59,955 bases of DNA, taken from the NCBI GenBank assembly GCA_002104905.1, contig MCFE01000546.1:1-59955 (forward strand), written 5' to 3'. The notes under the pieces were generated by a model, which had not been told where the DNA came from, searched no databases, and was given only the letters and a program-made list of their open reading frames with translations. Position 1 is the first letter of the stretch, and each line of letters opens with the position of its first letter. Position numbers and translations under genes: made by a program. Below are positions 30,919-41,395 of this stretch, in pieces. Source of the stretch: Basidiobolus meristosporus CBS 931.73. Its lineage: Eukaryota; Basidiobolomycota; Basidiobolomycetes; Basidiobolales; Basidiobolaceae.

Positions 30919-31640
30919 GATCTTCACTCTGTCAACAATGAAGGACGTGGAGGCTGTGGCAGACAAATGACCTTTTTCAGCAAACTCATCTACCTTTCTG
31001 GAGTGTAGTTCAACTGACTGGAATCCATTTCCTGTTTGAATCCTGGATAATGCTCATGGAACTAGTCAAGTGCATTATGCTTGGCCTTGAGTTCCTGATG
31101 GTCCCAAGGTATGCTGGCCATAAGGTGATGACTTGCTAGACTTCTGATGACCTCTTGTGTATTAGCCCACTCTGCATTATTGCACTCAACAGCTTCAGAG
31201 ATCTTCAATGTTTTTTTGATTTTTAGACTTTGGTATAAACACCATATTATTGCCCTCCCACATGATGATAGGTTTTTCCGTGGGCTTTATCATTGATCAC
31301 TGTAGCTTTGCTTCAAAGACTGTACAGTGTTCCTCTGCTATTACACTGGGAAATGGCTCAATTCTTAGCTGTGACATTGAGCTACTTGAGTCCCTTCTTT
31401 GCAGCAAAGATACTGCTTTCTCTACCTGAGATATTAATTGCTCTACGCATATTATCCACTCATCCTGTTGCTGGACTATTTCCTGATTTCTCTGGGCTAT
31501 TGCATCTATCCTATCAGCCACTGCACCTAATTGCTTCATTAATGCTTTGGTATGGGCTGACAGCATACCTGCTAATATGGGTGGTGGTGATGTTGTCATG
31601 GCTGTGTATGTGAACATTGCTGAAATTGAAAAGACTTACT
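30919..31640 (-). pseudogene. Family X copy 3, 5' part
   Basis: The minus-strand translation holds the N-terminal coiled-coil region (31297-31617) and then a block with ASIPWDHQELKAKHNA and HEHYPGF (31060-31130). The 69-codon repeats seen in copies 1 and 2 are absent here, so family members differ in repeat content or this copy has a deletion. Confidence 0.55.
31297..31617 (-). CDS. Family X N-terminal frame, coiled coil, function unknown
   Basis: 106 open codons with an ATG start. Residues 15-80 (ALMKQLGAVADRIDAIAQ and QVEKAVSLLQRRDSSSS) have the spacing of hydrophobic residues and charge typical of a coiled coil. An almost identical reading with stops lies at 11730-11880 on the plus strand. 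No known domain is recognised. It lacks features of Gag (no zinc knuckle) or nuclease. Only the first quarter of the family X product survives here. Confidence 0.4.
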   Translation of the reverse strand: MFTYTAMTTSPPPILAGMLSAHTKALMKQLGAVADRIDAIAQRNQEIVQQQDEWIICVEQLISQVEKAVSLLQRRDSSSSMSQLRIEPFPSVIAEEHCTVFEAKLQ

Positions 31641-31644
31641 AGAA

Positions 31645-33415
31645 GATATGATGTAATAGGCTAGGATACATTAGGGAACTGAAAATGGGCCAATTGGTGA
31701 AAAATCAACTTGTTTGCAAATTTAACTACTACATTGGCATCAAGTTAAATATCTTTAAGGGTTGCAAATATGCAAAAAAGCTAGACAGTATTCAAGGAGC
31801 TCAGGAGGTATAAATACCACCATAATATTGGCTATAGTACACTCAGTCTTATGGGGTCCATGAGAACCTGGTTTTTTTAGGGCCAAGAGATTCTTTATGG
31901 CTTTTGTTGATGAAATGATACAATTTCCATTTGTGTACTTCCTCAGGTTAAAGAATGGGGCTTTAGAGACCTTTAAGAACTTGAGGTACGTAGCAGAAAC
32001 ACAAACTGGATATATGCTGAAGGTACTTGAAAGTGGCAACTAATAAGATTACTGTCCTGGGAGGCTTACAAAGTACAACTCAAATACTGGCATACTTTGA
32101 GAAACCACTGTTGACATACTTCACAGCAAATTGGGTAGCAGAACACATACATGGGCCTGCATTAGAGATGGGAAATGTATGTAATATGAAAGCAAATGGA
32201 CCACAAGGTTTGGGCTGAATCTGTGAAAGCCAACAGGATGTAAATGGGTTTACAAAATCATTATCAACTCAAATGGTACCATTTGTAAATACAGAGCTTG
32301 ATTGGAGGCTAAAGGCTTTTCCCAGATCCAGGGACCAGACTTTGAGGAATGTGCTTACTCTGATAGCCAAACTGAAGTTGACTAGGACAGTCCTAGCAAT
32401 GACAGCTATGCACTGTCTATAACTGTACTATACAGCCATCAAAACAGTCATTCTAGCTGGGGATCTGCAGAAACTACACATATAGAGCTATCAGAAGGTT
32501 TTGTCAACCCAAATACCCCTATAATGTGGGCAGAATTAAAACTGTTATTAGGGCTTATACACTCACCATGAGGATGGTATAGCAAGATTGCCACATATAC
32601 AGTGGTGATAGGGTTCCCTTGCAGTACTGTCAAGTATACTTTATGTGTGAAACAGCTTAAAAAGGGAATGAAGATTTTTTGTACATATAGAGTAAGCAGA
32701 CAGTATCAGGAATTGAAGTCATATTTGACATTGATACATAGAAAATTGATACTACTGTAGCAGTAAGAGTAGTCTGTCAAGACACACAGAATTATGAACC
32801 TGATCAAATCATAGCAATGAAACAGATTTTTAGATATCCACAAGGTACCATAAGCATGGTACTGGAATACTCTGAAGCAATTAATTGGCTAGAACGTGAT
32901 GATTATTGTGATTCAGATTGGTGAAGGGATCATAACAAAAGATGCTCCAGGGCTGGGTAGGCATTACTTTATGCCAGTGCAGTTACAACTAGTGATTACA
33001 AGCAACAGCTAACAGTGGCCCTCTATAAAATGGAGGCACAGTATATGACTCCCTGTCAAGCAGCTAAGGAGGCTCTACAGTTACAGAAACTATGCCAGGA
33101 CTTGGATTTCATTTGAGATCAGCCAGCATGTATTTACCAGAAAAAAGAAAGCTGTATTTAATTTGTAAGTGATCCTGCTGATAATGCCAGAAATAAACAC
33201 ATATATTTACAGCACCACTTTGTGAGCAAAGCTGCTGAAAAACACTTAGTAGAGCTAGTTTACTGCCAAACTGACAGAATGGTGTTTGTATATTGATCAA
33301 ACCATTAGCCAGGCCACAGTTTCAGATTCTCAGAGATCAATTGGGATTAAGAAGTTATGTAGCTCCAGGAGAGAGCTGAAATATTAGACTATTTGATCTC
33401 ATTCAGCATCAAATC
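31645..33415 (+). pseudogene. Copia-family fossil: integrase, RT, RNase H and start of 3' LTR
   Basis: Same family as 37-41 kb but heavily decayed. The pre-integrase and integrase core (31680-32200) is joined by a deletion to RT (KPTGCKWVYK near 32230). RNase H follows with MEAQYMTPCQAAKEA (near 33030) and HHFVSKAAEKHLVELVYCQTD (near 33215). From about 33374 the start of the 3' LTR (TGAAATATTAGACTATTTG) can be read, then sequence is lost. Gag, protease and 5' LTR are missing. Stops occur in all parts. Confidence 0.75.
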
Positions 33416-33488
33416 TTACGGTTTTAACGCAGAAACCTGATGGTGGTCTAACTGATACCAGGTCTAAATAACCATCCAACCTGGATAG

Positions 33489-33857
33489 TGTTGCAATTTA
33501 AGACGTGATTTGGATATAAGGAACTTATCAAGAAATAGTGATAATAGTTGAACTGTTGTTTATTCATAAAGAAGCTCAGTATTTATACCTTTGTAGAAGT
33601 AATACAGCTGTAACACCAAGTAGGGAGGGTTTCACAATATTCAGGAGCATTCTGTAACAGTTTCAGGGTTGGTACTTAATCTTTGGTAATAGTGCTAATT
33701 TGATCCTGACTATAGGGGAATAGTCATAAGATCATATATCTGAAGAAAGTGGCAAAGTTGAGGCAGTTAATTAGTCCTTCAGTGACTAAAACTAGTCTAG
33801 AATTGTTAAGTAAATTTTTGGCTGCTGAATGATACCTAATAGTCCAATATTTCAACA
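33489..33857 (-). repeat. Solo copia LTR (369 bp) with perfect target duplication
   Basis: Same length and ends (TGTTGCAATTTAAG...TTTCAACA on plus) as the LTRs at 37218 and 41027. It is flanked by gatag on both sides (33484-33488 and 33858-33862). It was formed by recombination between LTRs after insertion in minus orientation. Confidence 0.92.
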
Positions 33858-33935
33858 GATAGCTACATATACCTGTTATTTGTTAACTGTTTATGTTACA
33901 GAGCAGGATACCAGTTAGTAACTTTCATGGCAAAG

Positions 33936-34554
33936 TGTTTTCATATCTGATGCTCAGATGGTCAAGTTAGATCAGTTTTTAGTCAAATTATTTATTGTTT
34001 TGTTTGGCCTATGAGTATATCACTATGATCCATCAAGATAGTAGTATTTGCTAGCAGATAAGTCAGCAGATTTTTATTACACAGATATAGATATAAAATG
34101 TAAGATTTAATTGGGTTCTGATGATATGGCTATATGAGTCATCAGCCACAGCCTGAATTTTTAACTCCAATTAGTTAGCAATTGATCTGACAAACTGTCT
34201 ATAATGAACTGCTGTCACATTTATGAAGATTTTTTCAAATTTTAATGATTACAGTACTTGTTAAACTCCTCATTCCTCTGTAACTCTTATATTAAGATTG
34301 TAACATTGAGAGCAGCCATAACCAGAAACCTCCCTGCTGGAGAAAGAAGCAGCCCCCCTCAGGATATCAAAATATCTGGAATGGTAGAGTGCTATGCCGT
34401 AAGTCATGGTCCAACAGCAATAGGAACTCTTGATGCGCAGCTAGCAGTAACCAGAAATAGCTACCATGACCCAGAACCTGCAAAGCCCTGTCAAGAGCAA
34501 CTTCAGTGTGATGGACAACAAGTTTTGATGTGTAGAGGTACCTATGGCAGAAGT
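33936..34554 (+). pseudogene. Gypsy LTR plus 5' Gag fragment, truncated
   Basis: 33936-34305 is a diverged copy of the 368-bp gypsy LTR, ending GTAACA. The leader CATAACCAGAAACCTCCCT and the Gag start follow (34306-34554), with frameshifts. It is cut at 34555 by a copia LTR. Confidence 0.75.
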
Positions 34555-35240
34555 TGTTGAAATATTGGACTAATTAGTATTGTTCAGCAGCCAAATATTT
34601 ACTTGACAATTCTAAACAAGTCTTAGTCACTGTGGGACAAACCTACTGCCCTAACTTAAACACTGTCTTTGGATCTACAATCCTATTATTATTCCTCTTT
34701 AGGCAAAAGCAAATTAGTAGTTTTACCAATTATTTTGTATCCTAAAAAAGTCAAGAAAATGCCCGCAAAAATACCATCATAATATCAGGTGATTTCCAAG
34801 TTTCTCACAATTGACAACCTTCAATATCTCTGTTGTTAGCTGATGGGCAGGCAAGCAAACATATTCCCCAGGCGAAGACCAGGCCAACTAGCATCCATAC
34901 AAACTTTAATAATTAGCTGCTCATTACTCCCATCAAAAATTGTACTTGATATTTTGAACTAAAAACACCAGCTGAATCCTTGCAAAATATCATTAGAATA
35001 CCAGCAGAATATCAGCCAAAACTCAGAGTTTGATGTTTGAGATTTATTATTGTGGTACTAACCCTGTAATTGTTATAAAATGCTCCTGGGTGCTGAGAAG
35101 CCCTCCTTATTCAGTGTTACAGCTGTACTACTTCTACAAAGGTATAAATACTAAGGTACTTTATGAATAAACAACTGTTCAGCTAGCACTACTATTTCCC
35201 AATAAGCTCCTTATATCCAATTGACTTGTTATATTGCAAC
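34555..35240 (+). repeat. Old copia 5' LTR carrying a 0.3-kb insertion
   Basis: Starts TGTTGAAATATTGGAC and ends ATTGCAAC before a decayed primer site (GGTTACCAACCCC). The LTR is interrupted from about 34731 to 35054 by unrelated DNA of unknown type. Otherwise it is collinear with 53136-53504. It belongs to the older copia copy that hosts the 37218-41395 element. Confidence 0.75.
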
Positions 35241-37217
35241 CGGTTACCAACCCCAAATGCATAGATTTATACTAAAAATGACTTCTACCATCAAACAGAA
35301 CAATACATGTATCTTCCCTGTAAAGGAGAGTTCTGATAGGAAGAACAGCAGACTTTTCAGAATCAAGATGCAATCCACCTTTAGAAAAGAGAGCTTTGCA
35401 ATATACTAGCAGGAAAAGAAGTTGAGCCTAAAGGAACAGCATAAGAAATGGAGGAGATTCAAGAGAAGGAGAGAAAGGTCTTTAATGGCACAAGAATCAA
35501 TGTACAGGGTTCCTTCATTGGAGAATATATGCTTCTAATACTGCTAAAGCAGGATGAGAATCCCTGGAGAGGATCTTTAGAGCAAAGTCAGTATTAAGCA
35601 AGCTTTCTTTAAAACAACAAATATAATGGGGAGAACTTGAGGTTGGGTAAAGAGAAATAAGAAAATGTGGTAAAAACTAGGAAAAGTGGTGTGTCAAAAA
35701 TATGGTAAAAACTATTAAAACCTAACTATCTGAAAACAATCAAAATGTGCGGTATAAGGGGGAGAACTTGAGGGGGTAAATTCCCAATAGCATAGTTAAA
35801 TTCCCAAAAGCATAGGCCAACTTGGCCTCCCTGGCACACTATGGCATTATTTGGTGCTCATTGCTCAATGTGGCACTATCCAGCAGTACAAGTCTAATGC
35901 TTTATTCAGCTTAGAGAGGCACCCAGGAAAGTGAGGTTAGCAACAAAACAAAAAAAAACCTGGTTGCTGTAACTACTGTAAGAAGCCTGAACACTGGGCC
36001 AGCAAATGCAAGAAGAAGCAAGCAGACAAAAAACAGAAACTAGAGCAAGCAGACCAGATAACTACAGATGAACAGTTATTTGTAACTGTACAAGAGAGTG
36101 CAAGCAACTGAAGTAATGAATGGTATATTAACTGGAGCATCAAAGCATATTCCAATATAACAGAGTGGCTCAGAAACTTAAAGACTATCCCTGTAAGAAA
36201 GGTTTATCTGGGAGACAACTCCTCACTGGAAGCAACCATCAGTGGGTCTGTACAGCTAAATATGGGTAATATTTCAGTGGCAATAACAGCAAAACTGACT
36301 GATGCACTACATTTGCCTATAATAGCCAAGAACCTACTCTCAGTCAGTGAGGTAACTACTCTGGGACTGAAACTTGTGTTTACATTGCTGAGTTGCTCCA
36401 CATTAGGTGAAAAAGACAAAAAGTAGCTTTGGGGATCAGAGATCACATCATATACAAGTTATAACTCAAGATCATTGTAACTGAGTAGGTCAACATTGCT
36501 AAAGCGGATGAAACTAACTGGATGACATGGCATAGGAGGCAAGGACTCAATGGGGAACCAAAATGAGACAATTGGTGAAAACAACTTGTTTTGGGCCTGA
36601 ATTACTCAACTTGGATCCAATTGAATGTCTGTAAGGGTTGCTATATGGCAAACAAGCTAGGCAGTGTTTTAGGAGCTCAGAAGGCATCAACACAACTAAA
36701 ATATTGGCTACTGTGCACTTGACATATCTGGGCCCAAGAGTGTCATTAGGAGCCCAGAGATACTTTATGACTTTTATTGGTGACAATACAAGATATGGAT
36801 GGGTGTACTTTTTCAAGACAAAGGGGTAGGCATTGGAGATGTTTAAGAACTTCAAGAATATAGTAGAAACACAAACCAGGTGTAAATCAAGGAATTGTTT
36901 GGTGACAATGGGGGGAAATATTGCTCAAGGAAATTTGCTAAATACAGCTAATCTACTGGCGTACTTCAACAGACTACTGTTCTACACACTACACAGCAAA
37001 ATGGAATACCAGCACATGCAAATAGAGCAGTAGTAGAGATGGGAAGATCTATGCTACATGATAAGGGTGAGGACCACAGGTTAGGGGCTGAATCTGCTTC
37101 TACTGCACTGTACATCAGGAATAGATGCCCAACAACAGCACTACATGTCTCTACACTCTTTGAACATATTCAGGCAAACAGCACCTGCTTATGTGCCAAA
37201 CCTCAGAATCTGGAACA
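35241..37217 (+). pseudogene. Old copia Gag-protease-integrase, left half of the nested host copy
   Basis: Gag start (35280) and N-terminal Gag to about 35634, then foreign DNA (35635-35895), then a zinc knuckle (CNYCKKPEHWASKC near 35965). The protease active site is lost (YINWSIKA in place of YIDSGASQ). Pre-integrase and integrase core follow with GDNGGKYCS and HTTQQNGIPAHANRAVVEMG near 36900-37050. An internal deletion joins integrase to AKPQNLE, where the copia at 37218 is inserted. Stops are frequent. Confidence 0.78.
35635..35895. repeat. Insert in old copia Gag: purine-rich repeat plus foldback end
   Basis: GGGGAGAACTTGAGG occurs at about 35629 and again at 35763. The right end (about 35823-35895) matches the terminal 70 bp of the 733-bp foldback, ending GTACAAGTCTAAT. 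A truncated relative of the foldback is therefore inserted here beside unrelated DNA. Confidence 0.55.
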
Positions 37218-37586
37218 TGTTGCAATTTAAGAAGTAATTTGGATATAAGGAACTTATCAAGAAATAGTGATAATAGTTGAACTGTTGTTTATTCATAAAG
37301 AAGCTCAGTATTTATACCTTTGTAGAAGTAATACAGCTGCAACACTAAGTAAGGAGGGTTTCTCAATATTCAGGAGCATTCTGTAACAGTTTCAGGGTTA
37401 GTACATAATGTTTGGTAATAGTGCTAATTTGATCCTGACTATAGGGGAATAATCATAAGATCATATATCTGGAGAAAGTGGCAAAGTAAAGCCACTAAAT
37501 GAGTCCTACAGTGACTAAGACTAGCCTAGAATTGTTAAGTAAGTTTTTAGCTGCTGAATGATACCAAATAGTCCAATATTTGAACA
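37218..37586 (-). repeat. 3' LTR of the young copia
   Basis: 369 bp. The purine tract GTTGAGGGGGAG (minus strand) abuts it at 37587-37598. The Pol reading frame ends inside it. Confidence 0.93.
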
Positions 37587-39449
37587 CTCCCCCTCAACTA
37601 AATAATTTCTTAATCCCAATTTCTCTCTAAGGATCTCAAACTGTGGCCTAGCTAGTGGTTTTGTCAATATGTCTGCCACCATTTTGTCAGTTGGGCAGTA
37701 AACCAGCTCTACTAAGTTATTTTCTACAGCTTCCCTCACAAAGTGATGCTGTATATCAATGTGCTTAGTTCTGGCATGATTAGTAGGATTTCTAGCTAAT
37801 GAAATATAACTTTGATTATCCTTGTAAATACATGTTGGTTCACCTGAATTAAAACCTAAGTCTTTGAATAATCTTTGTAGCCATATAGCCTCCTTAGTTG
37901 CTTGACATGCAGCCATATATTTGGCTTCAGTTGTAGATAGTGCCACAGTTGGTTGTTTCTTGCAATTCCAAGTAATAGCTGCACCAGCATAAAGAAATAC
38001 ATAGCCTGTGGTAGAGTGTCTGTCAATCAGATCTCTACCCCAATCTGAATCACTATAACCATCAAATTTTCGCCTATTAGCTGCTCCAGAGTATTCCAGT
38101 ACCATATTTATGGTACCTTGTAAATATCTGAAAATCCGCTTAACTGCTGCAATTTGATCTGATCCATAATTCTGCATGAATTGACTGACTATTCCAACTG
38201 CTACTGCAATATCTGGACATGTAGACACCATCAAGTACATTAGGCTACCGACCATTGATTGATAGGGAAAGTTTTGGTCCATATTTGAGCCGTTTTCATC
38301 TATAACTGGCTGAGATTTGCTTAATTTCAGGTTATTGTCCATAGGGGTTGCTACAGGTTTGCAATTTTCCATTTTGAAGCGTCTAAGAATGTCCCTGATG
38401 TACTTAGACTGATTCAGCACAATTTTCTGCGTAGGTATGTCAAATTTGACCTCAATTCCAAGAAAATAGCTCAATTTTCCAAGATCTTTCATCTCAAACT
38501 TGCTGAAGAGATCTGATTTCGTCTGTTTAAGTGCCTCTTGATCACTTGTAGCTATAATTAGGTCGTCCACATAAAGAACTAGGATGATCACACCCTTTTT
38601 GAGCTGTTTCACATATATACTGTGATCTGCAGTGCTACGAGAGAACCCAATTTCCTCTAGATATGTGTCAATCTTGTTATACCATGCTCTGGGTGCCTGC
38701 TTAAGCCCATACAATGATTTTCTAAGTTTGCACACCTTATGGGGGCTTTTTGGATCGGTAAAACCTTCTGGTTGCTCCATATATATAGTTTCTTGCAAAT
38801 CCCCATTTAGAAAGGCTGTTTTGACGTCCATTTGGTGTAAATCTAGGCTGTGTACAGCTGCCAGGGCTAGAACTGTCCTAATAGAGTTAAACTTGGCAAC
38901 CAGAGCAAATGTTTCCTTAAAGTCTAGTCCCTGGATCTGGGAATAGCCTTTAGCTACCAATCTAGCCTTGTACTTATCAACGGCACCATTTGTGGTTATC
39001 TTGATCTTGTAGACCCATCTACATCCTATTGGCTTTCTCCCATTTGGTAAATCTACCAGTTCCCACGTTTTTGCCTTGATCAGTGATTGGTACTCCTCCT
39101 GCATGGCTTGTTGCCACTTAGTAGCATCTGGACCTTGCATTGCCTGTTCCAGATTCTGAGGTTTGGCACATAAGGCAAGATAAGCTTCTTCATGATCATT
39201 GGATGTCTGCCACCAGGATCCAGGGGCATTTCTTATTCTGGTAGATCTCCTAACTGGGATAATCTGTTCTGATCTGGAACTGGTAGAAGTATCTTCCATC
39301 TCTGGCTGGATTTGGTACGTATCTTCTTCATTTGTGTTGATTGCATCATCAGGCAGCTGGCCAATGATTTCTGTGGCTTTCTGATCTGAATTCTCCTCAA
39401 ATACAACGTCCCTGCTCTTGATCAGCTTCTGAATCTCGCCATCATACAC
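37521..39449 (-). CDS. pol: Copia RT and RNase H (Pol C-terminal part)
   Basis: 642 open residues. Linker with RRSTRIRNAPGSWW, then RT from WQQAMQEEYQSL through FLNGDLQETIYMEQPEGF to the catalytic YVDDLIIATS (near 38560-38590). RNase H follows, with STTEAKYMAACQATKEAIW and HARTKHIDIQHHFV. The final stop lies 66 bp inside the 3' LTR, so the purine tract and LTR start are translated. It is separated from the integrase frame by a single missing T near 39480. RT and RNase H motifs look intact. Confidence 0.9.
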   Translation of the reverse strand: MYDGEIQKLIKSRDVVFEENSDQKATEIIGQLPDDAINTNEEDTYQIQPEMEDTSTSSRSEQIIPVRRSTRIRNAPGSWWQTSNDHEEAYLALCAKPQNLEQAMQGPDATKWQQAMQEEYQSLIKAKTWELVDLPNGRKPIGCRWVYKIKITTNGAVDKYKARLVAKGYSQIQGLDFKETFALVAKFNSIRTVLALAAVHSLDLHQMDVKTAFLNGDLQETIYMEQPEGFTDPKSPHKVCKLRKSLYGLKQAPRAWYNKIDTYLEEIGFSRSTADHSIYVKQLKKGVIILVLYVDDLIIATSDQEALKQTKSDLFSKFEMKDLGKLSYFLGIEVKFDIPTQKIVLNQSKYIRDILRRFKMENCKPVATPMDNNLKLSKSQPVIDENGSNMDQNFPYQSMVGSLMYLMVSTCPDIAVAVGIVSQFMQNYGSDQIAAVKRIFRYLQGTINMVLEYSGAANRRKFDGYSDSDWGRDLIDRHSTTGYVFLYAGAAITWNCKKQPTVALSTTEAKYMAACQATKEAIWLQRLFKDLGFNSGEPTCIYKDNQSYISLARNPTNHARTKHIDIQHHFVREAVENNLVELVYCPTDKMVADILTKPLARPQFEILREKLGLRNYLVEGECSNIGLFGIIQQLKTYLTILG

Positions 39450-39880
39450 TCTATACCCTTTAGTATCTTCACAATACCCAAGAAGATCCCTTTTCTACTC
39501 TTTGGTTCCAACTTTGAGCGTTTTTTGTCAGGGATGTGATAAAAAACATCACTGCCAAAGATCCTGAGGTGCTGGAGATCTGGTTTTTTGCCTGTATATG
39601 CTTCAAAGGGTGTAGAATCACGTAGTGCTGTTGTTGGGCATCTGTTCTTGATGTATACAGCGGTAGCAACAGATTCAGCCCAAAACTTGTAGTCCACTCC
39701 CTTATCATGTAGCATAGATCTTCCCATCTCTACTATTGTTCTATTTGCACGTTCTGGTACTCCATTTTGCTGTGGAGTATGAGGAACTGTGGTCTGTTGA
39801 AGTATACCAGTAGACAAGCAGTATTTTGCAAACTCCTTTGAGCAGTATTCTCCTCCATTGTCACTTCGTAGTACCTTCAA
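39422..39880 (-). pseudogene. Copia integrase, C-terminal part, frameshifted
   Basis: Same frame as the Gag-integrase frame upstream, directly after its TAA. It contains the second catalytic Asp in RSDNGGEYC and the Glu in NGVPERANRTIVEMG. After KGIFLG it is thrown out of frame because TCTTTCTT of relatives is TCTTCTT here. Confidence 0.85.
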
Positions 39881-40990
39881 TTAACACCCAGTTTGTGTTT
39901 CTGCCATGTTCTTGAAGTGCTTAAACGTCTCTAAAGCTTCATCCTTTGTTTTGAGGAAGTACACCCATGTATATCTTGTCTTGTCATCAATAAACGTCAT
40001 AAAGTATCTCTTGGCTCCAAAGGACAGTGTTCTCATGGGGCCACATATGTCTGAGTGTACAATAGCCAATATTTCGGTGGTATTGATGCCTTCTGAGCTC
40101 TTAAAACGTTGCCTAGCTTGTTTGCCATATGAACATCCCTTACAAACATTCAGTTTGATCAGAATTGAGTATTTTAGGCCCAAAACAAGCTGATTTTTCA
40201 CCAATTGGCTCATTTCCTGTTCCCCAATGTGTCCTAGCCTCTTTTTGTCTGCTTGTTTCTTCTTGCATTCTCTTGCCCAGTGTCCTGGCTTCTTACAGTA
40301 GTTACAGCAGCCAGGTTTTCTTTGGTTTTGTTGCTTTCCCTTCTTTTCTGTGTGCCTTTCTGAACTGAATAAAGCATTATCTTCAATTTTCTCTGCTTGG
40401 TCATTACATCTGAGTTCTTCATGGAGAAGTCTTCCTTTGACATAGTCTAAAGTCAAGTTATCTTCTCTGCTTTCAAAAGAAAGTATGAGTGGCTCATACT
40501 CGTCTGGTAGGCTGCAAAGCAGACAGAGTATCTTTTCTTCATCATCTACACCAGCATTAATACTGTAAAGTTCTTCTGCAAGTGTCTCCATTCTGGTAAT
40601 GAGTTGTAGCATGTCATCATCTGGCTTTTTTCTCATGTTGAAGAACTTTTGTTTCAAATAAAGCTTGCTTGATACTGACTTTGCTCTAAAGATCTTCTCC
40701 AAGGATTCCCATGCTGCTTTGGCAGTATTTGAGGCATGGATTTGTCCAATGAAGAAGTCTTGCACATTGATGCATATTGCATTGAAGGCCTTTCTCTCCT
40801 TCTCCTGAAACTTCTCCAAATCTTCTGCTGTTCCTTTGGGCTCAATTTCCTTTCCTGTTACTATGTTCCAAAGCTTTCTTTCCTCAAGGTGGATCTGCAT
40901 CTTGATTCTCCAAAGTCTGTAGTTCTTCCCATCAAACCTTTCCTTTACAGGGAAGATGTTGGTATTGCTTTGTTTGCTGGTAGAAGTCAT
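39881..40990 (-). CDS. gag: Copia Gag fused to integrase start, protease deleted
   Basis: 369 residues. Gag domain (FDGKNYRLWRIKMQ near residue 19) and CCHC zinc knuckle CNYCKKPGHWAREC near residue 229, then directly RLGHIGEQEMSQL of the pre-integrase HHCC site. The first catalytic Asp of integrase is in HSDICGPM. The related frame at 53541 has about 169 more residues between these parts, including the YIDSGAS protease site. The frame ends at TAA, where relatives have AAA. As it lacks protease, Gag maturation would need another copy's enzyme. Confidence 0.88.
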   Translation of the reverse strand: MTSTSKQSNTNIFPVKERFDGKNYRLWRIKMQIHLEERKLWNIVTGKEIEPKGTAEDLEKFQEKERKAFNAICINVQDFFIGQIHASNTAKAAWESLEKIFRAKSVSSKLYLKQKFFNMRKKPDDDMLQLITRMETLAEELYSINAGVDDEEKILCLLCSLPDEYEPLILSFESREDNLTLDYVKGRLLHEELRCNDQAEKIEDNALFSSERHTEKKGKQQNQRKPGCCNYCKKPGHWARECKKKQADKKRLGHIGEQEMSQLVKNQLVLGLKYSILIKLNVCKGCSYGKQARQRFKSSEGINTTEILAIVHSDICGPMRTLSFGAKRYFMTFIDDKTRYTWVYFLKTKDEALETFKHFKNMAETQTGC

Positions 40991-41011
40991 CTTTAGAATA
41001 GATTAAGGCAA

Positions 41012-41026
41012 TCGGGGCTCATAACC
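41012..41026 (-). other. Copia primer-binding site, half initiator-tRNA type
   Basis: Minus strand GGTTATGAGCCCCGA follows the LTR without a spacer. It is complementary to the anticodon arm of tRNA-iMet. The same type of site is present at 42335-42349 and, mutated, at 53505-53518. Confidence 0.8.
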
Positions 41027-41395
41027 TGTTGCAATTTAAGAAGTAATTTGGATATAAGGAACTTATCAAGAAATAGTGATAATAGTTGAACTGTTGTTTA
41101 TTCATAAAGAAGCTCAGTATTTATACCTTTGTAGAAGTAATACAGCTGCAACACTAAGTAGGGAGGGTTTCTCAATATTCAGGAGCATTCTGTAACAGTT
41201 TCAGGGTTAGTACATAATGTTTGGTAATAGTGCTAATTTGATCCTGACTATAGGGGAATAATCATAAGATCATATATCTGGAGAAAGTGGCAAAGTAAAG
41301 CCAGTAAATGAGTCCTACAGTGACTAAGACTAGCCTAGAATTGTTAAGTAAATTTTTAGCTGCTGAATGATACCAAATAGTCCAATATTTCAACA
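41027..41395 (-). repeat. 5' LTR of the young copia
   Basis: 369 bp, with TATA-like GTATAAATAC on the minus strand around 41115-41126. It is followed by target copy gaaca at 41396. Confidence 0.93.

Larger units (their letters stand above)
37218..41395 (-). mobile_element. Ty1/copia retrotransposon, young, protease-deleted
   Basis: LTRs of 369 bp (37218-37586 and 41027-41395) differ at about 4 positions (near 1%). There is a perfect 5-bp duplication, gaaca (37213-37217 and 41396-41400). Order on the minus strand is primer site, Gag, integrase, RT, RNase H, purine tract. Compared with the copy at 53541, 507 bp (54290-54796 there) are missing in frame, removing the whole protease and the start of the pre-integrase region. 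There is one nonsense codon (39881-39883) and one single-base frameshift (near 39480). It is inserted in an older copy of its own family. Confidence 0.95.

Noticed and set aside
38632-38946. 104-codon plus-strand frame, similar to the one at 59726-59932 on the minus strand
   Set aside because: Both are antisense to copia RT. Their similarity follows from the RT sequence.
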